Assembly: GCA_024760905.1 (NCBI GenBank)
Contig: CM045737.1
Location: 13,356,226-13,420,225 of the forward strand
Source of the DNA: Plotosus lineatus
Taxonomy: Eukaryota; Chordata; Actinopteri; Siluriformes; Plotosidae
Length of the DNA: 64,000 bases
Direction of reading: 5' to 3'
The notes under the pieces are model-generated. The model did no database searches. It was not told the origin of the DNA and saw nothing but the letters and a program-made list of their open reading frames with translations. The position numbers were made by a program, and so were the translations under genes. Below are positions 1 to 10,300 of this stretch, one piece after another. How positions within the stretch are numbered: position 1 is the stretch's first letter; every line of letters begins with the position of its first letter.

Positions 1-275
1 ATCAATCTAAACTCATCCACGTCCAAGGTTCCTTTCTTGGTCTGCAGCTGCATGTGACTACCGACAGCAGGATCGGAGTCTAGCATGCCGTAATCTCTCC
101 CAGTGTTCTGGCACAAAAGCAGATTGTGCTGGAGCAGAGCACTGAAAAGGAATGTTCAAGCACCATTAAGTTGAAAGATAAAGGAAGTAACCATTACTGG
201 ATATGAGGCATAAATGCTTCAACAGGTTTTTCACCACATACAGTCCAACAACTATCTGTTGAGGCCATTGTAGCT
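1..275. other. unassigned left edge
   Basis: No coding frame, repeat or known element is recognised. The sequence is of mixed complexity and runs up to the tRNA-like head of the first V-SINE-like copy. Confidence 0.5.
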
Positions 276-535
276 GGGCCGCATGATGCTCTAGCACTAT
301 ACTACTATGTACTATGAACAGTATCTGTCCCACAACAAGAAGGGCCTGGCTTCAAGTCCTGGTCTGGGTGATGGCATTTCTGTGTGGAGATTGCATGTCC
401 AAACTGTGCTTGTGTGGGTTTCTTCCTGGTAATACTTTGCTGTAGGACTATACAGTTGACCTATTGGCTGTTCCAAATTGCCCCAGGTGAAAGTGTGCAT
501 GTATGGGTTTGGTGTGTGTCGAGACTGATGATCTG
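276..535 (+). repeat. V-SINE-like SINE copy, degraded
   Basis: A tRNA-like head (gggccgcatgatgctctag, then a box-B-like ggcttcaagtcctgg) is followed by the core seen in fish V-SINEs: ttctgtgtggag, then tgcttgtgtgggttt, then ggctgttccaaattgcccc. A short insertion splits the head near 300-325. It encodes no protein and would be copied by LINE enzymes. V-SINE membership is by remembered resemblance to the DANA/HE1 group, not by alignment. Confidence 0.6.
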
Positions 536-1011
536 GTTTCAGTGTTGATTTACATGTTTCCTTGTGCTTGCGTGGACTGGGCAGTGGTGGCCTGGTGGTA
601 TAGGGCGTTGGATCTCTGATCCTCAGGTTGGAGGTTTGAGTCCCACTCTCCACAGGGTTGTTACTGTCCCCCCCAGTGCACCTAACTGGGTGATCAAATG
701 CGGGGCATGTCTCTCACTGTCTATGGTGTGAGGCATGTAAAAGAACCGGCGTCAGCGTGTTTCTGTCCCTTGCTTAAAAAAAAAAAAAAAAAAAAGGTTG
801 TGTCAGGAAGGGCATTCGAAGTAAAATCCTACGCCAAATCAAACATGTGAATCATTCACTGTGGTGACCCCTGATCAAGGGGAAAAAGCTGAAAGGAAAT
901 CTCATCTCTTGTGCTTGCGTGGGTTGTGTCCAGATGCTTTGGTTTCCTCATTGTGACTGGATATTCTTAATGTCTGGGTTTGCCCTACAATGGAAATATT
1001 TGTGCATTTTG
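536..1011 (+). repeat. V-SINE-like fragment split by a SINE-A
   Basis: The V-SINE core phrase cttgtgcttgcgtgg occurs at 561-575 and again at 908-922, and the core continues afterwards (gctttggtttcctc near 930-950). The break is filled exactly by the SINE-A at 576-907, so this fragment was present first. Confidence 0.55.
576..907 (+). repeat. SINE-A copy (tRNA head, RTE-like tail), 15-bp target duplication
   Basis: The head is gggcagtggtggcctggtgg with box B ggtttgagtcc. A conserved body (tctctcactgtctatggtg) is followed by ggaagggcatt, which matches the RTE 5' UTR, and then by cactgtggtgacccctg and gctgaaaggaa, which match the RTE 3' end. The 15-bp duplications cttgtgcttgcgtgg lie at 561-575 and 908-922. 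A poly(A) run at 776-795 interrupts the body. It inserted into a V-SINE core. Confidence 0.85.
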
Positions 1012-1023
1012 TCCATATAGTAG

Positions 1024-1312
1024 GTAGGTAAGGTCACAAGGTCTGTTGTGATTTTTACACCCGAGCCATAATGGCTCATCAGGACGGTGCTTATCCCCGG
1101 TTTCCGTAGCGTGAAGCGACCAGGAGTTCAACTCCTCCTGGATGGGATGCTAGTCCATCGCAGGTTACCTTCCCAGTATATTTTTACTGGTTCCCATTTG
1201 TGGTTGAGACCTTGCCCAGTTGTCTTAGCACAGTTGGAGTCTAACTAAGATTTGAACACACAACCTCCCAATCATGAGCCCAGCACCCTAACCACTACAC
1301 CACTGGCCCCAA
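1024..1312 (-). repeat. SINE-C copy, 12-bp target duplication
   Basis: Read on the minus strand, it starts with a tRNA-like head (box A gtgtagtggttaggg, box B ggttgtgtgttcaaatc), continues through a body containing ggagttgaactcctgg, and ends in a short (ACCT)n-type tail near 1020-1030. The duplication tccatatagtag occurs at 1012-1023 and 1313-1324, which fixes both ends. Other copies lie near 22.5, 36.4, 41.8, 44.1 and 45.7 kb. Confidence 0.8.
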
Positions 1313-1324
1313 TCCATATAGTAG

Positions 1325-1548
1325 ACCATAGGGCAATAGCACTTGCTGGGTAGTCTCAGGTGGAGGACTGGAAATGGAAAGATAAAACACGCAATCACAA
1401 AGCAACAGGTGAACGGGCAGAGCAAGACCTCACCATTTTTAAAACAGATGGGTTCGTGGTAACTTAGGTAACTATTAAAGACTTCTAAAGCACGCAGATC
1501 TTCATGGATCTCCTTTATACTTCATCATCTCCATTAGGAGCTAATCAC

Positions 1549-1593
<45 letters not shown>

Positions 1594-2821
1594 TGTATCC
1601 TTTTGCTAACGCCCCCATCAGGACTCTTTTGTCTGTTGCTAGCATTATTTCGGGAAAGCAAGTCATTGCGGTCCCAAACTCACTCAGTGTTGATGACAGA
1701 ACAGACCGCTTTTTTTCCCTACCTACAAGCATGGCGCCATACACACCTGACAGGAAGTAAGGTCGAATGGACACATGCTCGAGTGTACATTGTAGTCTCG
1801 GCTAAATGATGCTCATTTGCCAGATGAACTACAAAATACGTGATCAGGCTGCAAGGAACCGCTAGCATTTGTCTTTCACTGTATTATCCATGTTTCTATT
1901 TGGATGTCGTTTCCACAACACAGCACTGAGATGTAGCTGTGTAGGGGGTAATGCATGGGAAATATATATTTATCCAAAAGGTATGTAATGTCTCATTTGC
2001 CTAGCCAGGTCAGTGGAGAGCCTGATGTCACCAACTAAAACTCTGGCATCACACTTGGGGATTTGTGTGTTTTGGCAGCTCGGTCTTTACATTATGAGTC
2101 TGTAACGCCAACTCTAAGTCCAATGGCAAAACATTATCTGATTTAAAGGTCAGTAAATGCTTTCTAATGTCAATATGTTATAACTTACAGTGTTAGAACA
2201 AACACTATTGTTTTCCTTATTGAACCAAGATGTGGCCAAACTGAGACCAATGAATACATGAGTGAGCGAGAGAATTTTTTTTAATAAAAGGTTTTGTTGA
2301 ACACATTGTTACAAAAGGTCTTGAATTTGGCTTGAATAAGTACAGAGCAGGGATTCTGAAAATGGGATCCATGTCACCCTCACCAATCTCCTCCAGCTTT
2401 CCCAATATTTAAAAAATGTGCTGAGACTCAATTCTATAAAAGCCTGTTTTCTAATCCCTCGTCTAAGCTTGATATTTTTCTGTCAGCGTTTTCATGGAAA
2501 TAGAGAATCAGCTTTCCAGGAATAATGACTTCGGGATCAGTGACCCACGGCTGCCCATCTAACCCATTTAGGGGTAGATTACTGTGTGTGTGTTCAGCTG
2601 TGTGGGAATAAAGTCATGAGTGGCTGTTTTATGGACTGTGTATAAAACATACAGGAAATGTATAGTGTGATGTCTACAGTTCAGGTATAATTGCACTACA
2701 GCACTAGACCTGAAGTCATTTACCGATAAACGGTACGTCTTTGCAACATCGTGACTGTGATGCTTCATTTGTGATGTAGTAATTATTAATATTAAATATC
2801 GCTCTTCTGTATACTTCTTCC
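1325..2821. other. mostly unassigned DNA with one (GA)n array
   Basis: Apart from (AG)n at 1553-1589, no element or exon is recognised. The segment at about 2460-2570 is high-complexity and could be conserved noncoding sequence, but nothing in it is diagnostic. Confidence 0.4.
1553..1589. repeat. (AG)n microsatellite
   Basis: An uninterrupted AG dinucleotide run of about 37 bases. Confidence 0.97.

Positions 2822-2865
<44 letters not shown>
2822..2865. repeat. (ATT)n microsatellite at the 3' end of an RTE fragment
   Basis: An (ATT)n run directly abuts the 3' end of the minus-strand RTE fragment. A second short (ATT)n run lies at the fragment's other end, near 3216-3230, so the RTE copy either inserted into an (ATT)n tract or ends in an (AAT)n tail. 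Confidence 0.9.
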
Positions 2866-2866
<1 letters not shown>

Positions 2867-3216
2867 TTTCCTTTAGGATGTTCCCTTTAGGGGTCGCCAC
2901 AGCGAATCATCTGCCTCCATCTCACCCTATGCTCTGCATCTTCTCTTACGCCAACTACCTTCATGTCCTCCTTCACCACATCCATAAATCTCCTCTTTCG
3001 TCTTCCGCTAGTCCTTCTGCATGGTAGTTCCAACCTCAGCATCCTACTGCCAATATATTCACTATCCCTCCTCTGTACATGTCCGAACCATCTCAATCTA
3101 GCCTCTCTGACTTTGTCTCCAAAACGTCTTACATGTGCTGTCCCTGTGATGTACTCATTCCTGATCCTATCCATCCTCGTTACTCCCAAAGAGAACCTCA
3201 ACATTTTCATCTCTGA
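2866..3216 (-). mobile_element. RTE non-LTR retrotransposon, 5'-truncated 3' fragment
   Basis: The minus-strand frame at 2887-3210 encodes the last ~107 residues of the RTE polyprotein, including LRFSLGVTRMDRIRNE, RWFGHVQRRDSEYIGSRMLR and the terminal WRQMIRCGDP. The same C-terminus ends the copies at 18,000 and 31,461. The reverse transcriptase domain is absent, as expected for 5' truncation during target-primed reverse transcription. The 3' UTR is very short, as is usual for RTE. This copy cannot encode a working enzyme. Confidence 0.88.
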
Positions 3217-3235
3217 TTATTATTATTATTGGGCA

Positions 3236-3657
3236 GTGGCTAGGCCTAACTTGGAACTGGTCTAGAATGGAGAATTAAGGCACCTGTGCTAGCCTAGGTG
3301 CACACCTTGGGCAGGTGTTAGCACACCCTTGGCCTTCCTAACCCAGGGACACGGCGTTGCCCATACGGGGTGGATGGTCATCCTTGGTCTCTATCTTTGA
3401 CTCCTTAAGGGTGTATGAGCATTAAAGCCACCGGCCAATCATCACACATGGAGTTGGGGCCCTATGTTCTTTCTTTTTCATAGGCGTTTGATTCTGGCAA
3501 CCCAGTCTGGCAGCCCCTGCACCCACAACTCATCTCAGACACATTAGCTACACTTTTCCTCTGATCCAGATCTTTTGTAGCCAAGAGAAGCCCTTGATCA
3601 GTCCGAGGAGAACCCAAGGTGCTTAATATGTCCTGGCTTGAAGGCTTGAAGGTTTCC
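3236..3657. other. unassigned high-complexity segment
   Basis: A non-repetitive stretch with comparatively high GC (for example gacacggcgttgcccatacg) lies between two (ATT)n tracts. No coding frame or known repeat is recognised. It could be a fragment of an older retroelement. Confidence 0.35.
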
Positions 3658-3694
<37 letters not shown>

Positions 3695-3717
3695 GTTATT
3701 ATTATTGTTGTTGTTAT
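3658..3717. repeat. (ATT)n/(GTT)n microsatellite
   Basis: An (ATT)n tract of about 45 bases that degenerates into GTT units. Confidence 0.93.
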
Positions 3718-3744
3718 TTTAATTCAGAAATTAATTCAATTCCC

Positions 3745-3985
3745 AAACCAGCAGGAAAAATGTGTGGCAGTTGGGAAGTGAGCAGCACCTTCCCTCCCTC
3801 AACATTAGTGGCTGAAGTGCCCTTGAGCAAGGCACCTAACCCCTAACTGCTCTCCAGTTGGCCCTACTGTGCGTGGCAGCCCACTGCTCCTAGTGTGTGC
3901 TCACTGCTTACGTGTTTGCGCTCACTTTGGATGTGGTAAATGAAGAGCCCATGATTTCCCTTGTGAGATTAATACAGTAAATGAA
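3745..3985 (+). repeat. SINE-D copy, head lost
   Basis: It contains the phrase gaagtgcccttgagcaaggc, known from tRNA-type fish SINEs, then cccactgctcctagtgtgtg, and ends in ccttgtgagattaatacagt. That end nearly matches the 3' end of the LINE at 6608-6628. A second copy is at 35.2-35.5 kb. Confidence 0.65.
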
Positions 3986-4087
3986 AAAAAATATATATGT
4001 AGGAATTTTGTAGTTTAAATATTACAACAAAAGGGATCTTCATCTGCATTTAACAATGTTTTTACTATGTTATCTAGACAGAATTTT

Positions 4088-4434
4088 AGGGGCTGTGGTG
4101 GTCTAGTGGTATAGGGCGCTGGATCGCTGATCCAAAGGTTGGGGGTTCGAGTCCCACTCTCCACAAGGTTGTCACTGTCCCCCCCAGTGCAGCTAACTGG
4201 GTTATCAAAGGCGGGCCATGTCTGTCACTGTCTATGGTGAGAGGCATGTAAAAGAAACATTGCTGACTTTTGTAAAGAGTAGCTGCAAAGTCGTCAGCGT
4301 GTTTCTGTCCCTTGCTAAAAAGGGTTGTGACAGGAAGGGCATCCGACGTAAAAACCTCTGCCAAATCAAACGTGCGAATCAGATGATTCGCTGTGGCGAC
4401 TCCTGAGTAAAAGGGAAAATGCCGAAAGGAAGAC
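4088..4434 (+). repeat. SINE-A copy, nearly full length, 12-bp target duplication
   Basis: This is one of the two best reference copies, with the one at 51.8 kb. It has head gtggtggtctagtggtatag, box B ggttcgagtccc, body ctgtctatggtgagaggcat, RTE 5'-UTR-like caggaagggcatccgacg, and RTE 3'-end-like gattcgctgtggcgac followed by gccgaaagga. The duplication agacagaatttt occurs at 4076-4087 and 4435-4446. Confidence 0.88.
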
Positions 4435-4805
4435 AGACAGAATTTTCTTTACTTATTTGGTACTCATCAACATCGTATCAGGTATTAAGTGGCACTGGAC
4501 AGCTTTGAGTTGTGAAAAAGGAAAAGTCTGCAGTCTCCCCCCCCCCCAAAAAAAAAAAAAAACCCAAAAAACAATCAGGTCAGTTAGCTAAATTAATAAC
4601 TTTAATTTCTTTACTCATTTGTTTTACGATATAAAATCACTGTATGACAATATCAAAATGCAACTGAATTTGCAACTGAATTACAGTCAATTAAATTTTG
4701 CTGTGCTCAGGTCAAGTGGTGTTTCAACCTTAATGAATCCTGACCACGCCCATTCTTCTTTTTATCAGTGCGAGCTATCTGGGAGAAGAAACAAAATCAG
4801 TAGGA

Positions 4806-5737
4806 ATGTTACTTGACTGCTACAGCCCGACAGACACATCCCCCTCCCTCTGCAGCCCACCCCAGCCCCCCCTCTCCCTCACATCAGACCAGGTGAGGAG
4901 ACAGCTGAGGCGACTAAATCAGAGGAAATCTGAAGGACCTGATGGCATCAGTCCCAGGCTGCTGAGGACCTGCGCAGACCAGCTCTGTGTGGTACTATGC
5001 TACCTGTACAACCTGAGCCTCAGCCTGGAGAAGGTTCCCGTCCTGTGGAAGACCTCCTGTGTGGTTCCGGTTCCCAAAACAGCTCAAGCGAAGGAACCAG
5101 CCCACTACAGACCTGTCGCCCTGACCTCCCACCTCATGAAGACCATGGACAGGCTCCTCCTTGAACACCTCCGCTCTATGGTGAGCCCCACCCTAGACCC
5201 GCTGCAGTTTGCTTACAGGCCCAACATCAGGGTAGAAGACGCCGTCATCTACCTTCTGCAGCGGGCACTCACCCACCTGGAGATCGCTGGCAGCGCTGTG
5301 AGGGTCATGTTCTTTGACTTCTCCAGCGCCTTCAACACCATCAGGCCAGCGCGTCTGCGGGGGAAGCTGGAGGACGTGGGAGTGGACGGGCATCTTTCTG
5401 CCTGGATTATCGACTACCTTACTAACCGTCCACAGTACGTGCGGCTGCGCGGCTGTAAGTCAAAGGTGGCAGTCTGCAGCACGGGGGCACCGCAGGGCAC
5501 CGTCTTCTCACCCTTCCTTTTCAACATTTATACCTCGGACTTCATATATAGCACAGACAGCTGCCACCTCCAGAAGTTCTCGGACGACTCCGCCATCGTG
5601 GGCCGTGTGTCAGAGGGGAACGAGCTGGAGTACCGGTCGGTCATCGTTGACTTCGTGGACTGGTGTGAGCACAACCACCTGTGCTTGAACACTAGGAAGA
5701 CGAAGGAGATGGTGGTCGACTTCAGAAGAAGCACTCG

Positions 5738-5786
<49 letters not shown>

Positions 5787-5789
5787 TAG
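4806..5789 (+). pseudogene. LINE reverse transcriptase, N-terminal part
   Basis: RT would copy element RNA into the target site. Visible motifs in order are SEGPDGISPRLLRTC (about residue 43), HYRPVALTSHLMKTMDRLL (about 101), LQFAYRPNIRVEDAVIYLLQ (about 134), FFDFSSAFNTIR with a catalytic Asp (about 169), GAPQGTVFSPFLFNIYTSDF (about 228), and FSDDSAIVG (about 259), where most relatives have F/YADD. The frame then runs into a (CA)n tract that reads as alternating Thr-His and stops at TAG 5787-5789. The continuation lies in another frame from 5789. The (CA)n expansion and shift break the ORF. Confidence 0.88.
5739..5781. repeat. (AC)n microsatellite inside the LINE RT frame
   Basis: A CA dinucleotide run at the point where the related protein has a variable linker before the FKYL motif. 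It is followed at once by a stop and a frame change. Confidence 0.95.
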
Positions 5790-6304
5790 TGAACGTCCAG
5801 GGACAGGACATTGAGACAGTGGACAGTTTCAAATACCTGGCCGTTCACCTTATCAATAAACTGGACTGGTCCCACAACACCAACGCCCTGTATAAGAAGG
5901 GCCAGAGTCGCCTCCACCTTCTGAGGAGACTTAGATCCTTCGGAGTATGCAGACCTCTGCTCAGGACTTTTTATAACTCTGTGGTAGCCTCTGCAATCCT
6001 CTATGCTGCCATCTGCTGGGCCCCGGGCAGCACAGAGCGGGACAGAAAGAGACTGAACAAGCTGGTCAGGAGGGCCAGCTCTGTCCTCGGCTGCCCACTG
6101 GACTCTGTGGAGGAGGTGAGTGAGAGGAGGATGGTAGCAAAGCTCACATCCATCCTGTTCAACAGCTCTCACCCACTGCACCAGACTGTAGAGAAGCTAA
6201 GCAGCTCCTTCAGTGGACGACTGAGACATCCTCAGTGCAGGAAGGAGCTCTACCGCAGGTCGTTCATTCCCACCGCTGTCAGACTGTACAACGCCACTTT
6301 GTAA
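5789..6304 (+). pseudogene. LINE reverse transcriptase, C-terminal part
   Basis: The +1-shifted continuation contains DSFKYLAVHLINKLDWSHNT, GQSRLHLLRRLRSFGVCRPL, SAILYAAICWAPGS, LNKLVRRASSVLG and a final FIPTAVRLYNATL. This is the usual order of the RT thumb and C-terminal region in L2/CR1/Rex1-type LINEs, ending at TAA 6302-6304. It has no start codon of its own with independent meaning and is read here as the second half of one broken protein. Confidence 0.85.
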
Positions 6305-6630
6305 CTGTCTGTGAAAATACCGGTTATGTGCAATAAAAACCCCGAGCACTTTAATCAACCACATCTACCCCACTGTGAACCATATCAACCCATCTACTCT
6401 GCACTCAGATACATATACACTTTAATATAGGCCCGTCTACAAAGTCGTTCCCTTCTTTTCTTTTATTGTTTATTAATTTATACTATTTATGTATCTATTT
6501 ATTTATTTACTTATATAATATATATGTATGTGTGTATGTTTGTATATGTATCTATTTTTGCACCCCCTACTGATGGTACCTCAAGAGCCTGTAACAGTGA
6601 ATTTCTCCATTGTGAGATTAATAAAGCTGT

Positions 6631-6672
6631 ATCTTATCTTATCTTATCTTATCTTATCTTATCTTATCTTAT
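6631..6672 (+). repeat. (ATCTT)n LINE tail
   Basis: About eight ATCTT units directly follow ccattgtgagattaataaag, marking the 3' terminus of the LINE. Confidence 0.93.
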
Positions 6673-7017
6673 TTCACCTAATCATGAGCCATTCCAACTT
6701 GATTGGTGAGTTTTAGATGAATTTCACCAGTTTGGGAACTGTGTAGATTTTCCGCATCTGGCAAAAAGGTGGAGATTTTTCTACATCAAACATTTCTGAT
6801 ATTTTTATTACAAGAAATCTGTATAAATATGTATTATAAATAATTGTTAGTATGATCGATTCAATGTATTTGAAATCTCTCAAGTTGTTCATATCTCAGC
6901 AAGCAGACCTGCTACATGGTACAGAAATGTCACAAAATGGAGCTTATTGACGAAGGAATAGGGAAATGTGCATAAATCAGATGTGACTCACTACCTGATT
7001 TGAGCTGATAAGTCATA
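6673..7017. other. unassigned AT-rich DNA
   Basis: No element or coding frame is recognised between the LINE tail and the MITE-1 copy. Confidence 0.45.
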
Positions 7018-7019
7018 TA

Positions 7020-7566
7020 CAGTGGTACCTCACCTTACGAAATTAATCCGTTCCAGAGCCTTTTTCGTAACCTGGATTTTTCATAAGTAGAACCGCATTT
7101 TACATGTCAAACGCGTGATTCGTTCCAAGGCTCCCAATACTACCCTTTAAAAATGATAAAAGCATACCTTTTAAGGTTCTTACTTTGTGTTGACCATGTG
7201 TTCTTAGCAAAGTTATAATCTTACAGATGTTTATGCAAGGTTAAAAGCCTGAGCCAAAAAAATAAAGTTGCAATGAGCACACTCAAAAAACTCACAAACA
7301 AGCTGCTACTTAAGGGAGCTGCGGCATCCGTCCTAGCCAATGTGAGGCCAGCGGGGCGAGATGTTGGAAGCTAGTCAATGGGAGAGCAGCTCGTGCATTG
7401 TTTGAATGTTTGAATGGCGCGTTTGAATGTTTGAGTGGCGTGTTTGAATGTTTGAATGGCGCGTTTGGTGCGTTTTGTGAGGAGAACTTGTTTCGTATAC
7501 AGAGACAAAAATTTCGTAACCTGGATTTTTCGTTTGCTGGGACTATTGTAAGGTGAGGTACCACTG
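7020..7566 (+). mobile_element. MITE-1 copy (Tigger/pogo-like), TA duplication
   Basis: The terminal inverted repeats are cagtggtacctcaccttacg and, at the other end, gtaaggtgaggtaccactg. They are flanked by TA at 7018-7019 and 7567-7568, as for Tc1/mariner-superfamily insertions. Inside is a tandem run of gaatgtttgaatggcgcg-type units and one ccaatgtgaggccagcgggg segment. It has no transposase and would need one supplied in trans. Confidence 0.85.
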
Positions 7567-7788
7567 TACTGTTATGTTGTTGAAATAGTTTTTGTTTTTT
7601 GTTTTTTTAAATCTGTCCAATTTTTCATAATATTCCTGCAACTACCATATTTTAGTATTGCTGATGCATATATATGTACAGTAATGCAATGAGCTATTCC
7701 TGGGAAACATCTGGGGCAAGATTCCATGAATGAGGCATTGACTCATTTTTGGGAAAGAAGGAAGCATATCGTTAAACCTTATACATCA

Positions 7789-7812
7789 GGAGAGAGAGCG
7801 AGAGAGAGAGAG

Positions 7813-7850
<38 letters not shown>

Positions 7851-7864
7851 CGAGAGAGAGAGCG

Positions 7865-7897
<33 letters not shown>
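7789..7897. repeat. (GA)n array with GC interruptions
   Basis: About 109 bases of GA repeats broken at intervals by gc, which gives an imperfect array. Confidence 0.95.
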
Positions 7898-7898
<1 letters not shown>

Positions 7899-8720
7899 GG
7901 GGTGGTTCAGTAAAGGGTTATGATATGATTAGGAGAACAGGAAGGGGGAAAAAAGGGTAACAGACAGGACAACAATGTCCAGATTTGAAGTCAAGCTATG
8001 TCACTGCCTATTTGTGTGATTTGTCTGGGGCCTGCATGGCATTAGAAATCCTGCAAAGGACACCAGCAGGAAGCCCTGTCTATGACATAGCTATAGTGCA
8101 CTCTGATCAAGCAAGGGCTTTCTTGCAGGGTTCAAGCCATGAAACACATTTGAAGAGTGCGTGCCGAGAGTCATACTATACTCAGGCACATCGAGTCCTA
8201 GAAGTCGAAACACACGTAAGTGCACACAGAAATCGACCTCCTGTATAATCATTAACTGGTAACCGCTAACCTAAATTAATAGGAACGATATGTGATTCAC
8301 ATGTAACTAGTAATAGAAAACAAAAGCGAAAAGCCTAGACTTGTGGACGCGGCAATATTTCTCCCACAGAGAATTTCTGCGGCACCAAATCCCATGTTCA
8401 GACAGTAAAAGGAAAGAATAAGGTACATTAGAAACATGCTGACCATCTTACATAACCCGATGAGAATGGAATGAGTTGTTGACAGAGATGTTGACAGTAA
8501 CCTAACACTGCCATTCCTGTGTAATTACTAAAAATAAAGTGGCTGCACAAGTCGTCTAATGCCTTTCACGCAGATGCGTGCAACTGGATGGACTTCAGTA
8601 AACACTTCAAAAAACGGTTTGATGTCAGGATGCAAGGGCCGATGTAAGAAACTGAAACAAACAAACCAGTTCAACATCTGAAATCTACATTGTGCATTGA
8701 ATGGGTGGGGGTGGAGTGTA

Positions 8721-8723
<3 letters not shown>
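7898..8723. other. unassigned single-copy-looking DNA
   Basis: High-complexity sequence without recognised repeats. It contains only short open frames with no known motifs, and no splice-site-bounded exon is apparent. Confidence 0.4.

Positions 8724-8724
<1 letters not shown>

Positions 8725-8804
<80 letters not shown>
8725..8804. repeat. (TG)n microsatellite
   Basis: About 80 bases of uninterrupted TG, among the longest dinucleotide arrays in the window. Confidence 0.97.
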
Positions 8805-8808
<4 letters not shown>

Positions 8809-8966
8809 TGTGGAGGAAGGGTAGTTGTGTAGCTCATTCATTTAATGAAAAAAAAACTTGGGCTCCAAGCACTCGAATGATGAATGCAGTGAATGCCCCT
8901 CGATTTATTACATCCCAACATTCATTCTGATTACCATCAGGCAAACTTTATTTTTTTATTTTTTTA

Positions 8967-9290
8967 TTAAAATTGTGTATCGGTTCGCATGTCCGACTCA
9001 CAGAAATAAGGTCCAGGGTTCAAGTCCCGAGCCCAGTGGGGGCATTGTGTTTGTTTGCATTTCTTTCAGGCACACTGGTTTCCTTCCACAGTCCAGAGAT
9101 ATACACAATAGGCTGCTCCAAATTGCCCCTAGCTTTGAGTGTGAATGGTTGCCTGTGAATTGGCCCTACAATGGTCTGGTGAACAGTTCATTGTGTCCCC
9201 TGCCCTTACCCAGTGTTGTATGAAATAGGCTTCAGCCTCCACACAATGCTAGTCGGTTTAAGCGGTTTGGCAAATGAGTAATGAATTAAT
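8967..9290 (+). repeat. V-SINE-like copy
   Basis: A tRNA-like head (box B ggttcaagtccc) is followed by ggtttccttccacagtccag, ggctgctccaaattgcccc and a 3' part ending in ggtttggcaaatgagtaatg. The order matches the other V-SINE-like copies. Confidence 0.65.
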
Positions 9291-9393
9291 TTCTGGGAAA
9301 AAAAGAGTAACCCACGAGGTCAAAACTGTTCTATAGGCCTGTCCTTATTGGGACATTTGTTCTTCAACAAAATATGTAAAATGCCTAAACACA

Positions 9394-9396
<3 letters not shown>

Positions 9397-9437
<41 letters not shown>
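9397..9437. repeat. (AC)n microsatellite
   Basis: A CA dinucleotide run. Confidence 0.96.
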
Positions 9438-9438
<1 letters not shown>

Positions 9439-9529
9439 TCAGCACAAGACAGTCAGCAGCTGCCCAGTGTGTCATACAATAGACCCCAAATCCACTCCAA
9501 GCTGAACATATCCATATGTAAATAATGAC

Positions 9530-9534
<5 letters not shown>

Positions 9535-9581
<47 letters not shown>
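9535..9581. repeat. (AC)n microsatellite
   Basis: A CA dinucleotide run about 100 bases beyond the previous one. Confidence 0.96.
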
Positions 9582-9584
<3 letters not shown>

Positions 9585-9711
9585 AAACAGTATGTATAAA
9601 AGTTTGTATCAACTAAAATAGACTGGTGAACACGATCACTCTCACAGGGTTGAGGTTAAGACACCTGGGGTTAGGGTTAGGGCCTGGAGTAACAGATGGC
9701 CCTTCTTTTCA

Positions 9712-9713
<2 letters not shown>

Positions 9714-9796
<83 letters not shown>
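9714..9796. repeat. (TG)n microsatellite
   Basis: About 83 bases of TG. Together with the runs at 9397 and 9535 it forms a cluster of three CA/TG arrays within 400 bases. Confidence 0.97.
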
Positions 9797-9797
<1 letters not shown>

Positions 9798-10259
9798 CAG
9801 GTTGTATAGGAAAATGAAAGCATTCCACCGGCAACATTAGTCCGTGTATATGCAGGTGTCTCTTGGGCATATCCCATCAAGCACACTCTTTGTTCCTCTG
9901 TCTTTCCCATATAAATGTCCCCTTCAGCAACAAGCTCGGGGTGCTGCACTGCTGACATAGGAACTAAACAAGGAAACAGAGACACAAGGCCTGAGGGTCT
10001 GGTTCTGCCAGCATATGGATGTAGTTTCCATCTACCATCATCCGCTTCTCAACCACTTCCTGGAAAGATAACGTTCGGGCTCTGCTTTTCCACAGAAGTC
10101 TGAGGTTTTCCATTGTGCTTCTCCTCCTGAAGGTTTATTCAAAAAGGATCAGGGCTTTGATTAAAAGGTAGACAGCTGTAAATGTTATACATATGCAAAA
10201 GTATTCCAGCGAGCTAGTCATATGATCCTACACCCAGTGCTTAGCTTTCCAGCATAGAA

Positions 10260-10300
<41 letters not shown>

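Larger units (their letters stand above)
4806..6672 (+). mobile_element. L2/CR1/Rex1-type LINE, 5'-truncated, with (ATCTT)n tail
   Basis: It contains the RT-coding region (4806-6304, shifted once), a short 3' UTR with the AATAAA-like attaataaagc, and a terminal (ATCTT)n array at 6631-6672. A pentamer 3' tail and this RT type fit the L2/CR1/Rex1 group; I cannot decide between those clades by eye. No endonuclease domain lies upstream, so the copy is 5'-truncated. I saw no convincing target-site duplication. Confidence 0.85.

Noticed and set aside
9669..9681. Telomere-like ttagggttaggg word
   Set aside because: Only about two units; too short to call an interstitial telomeric repeat.
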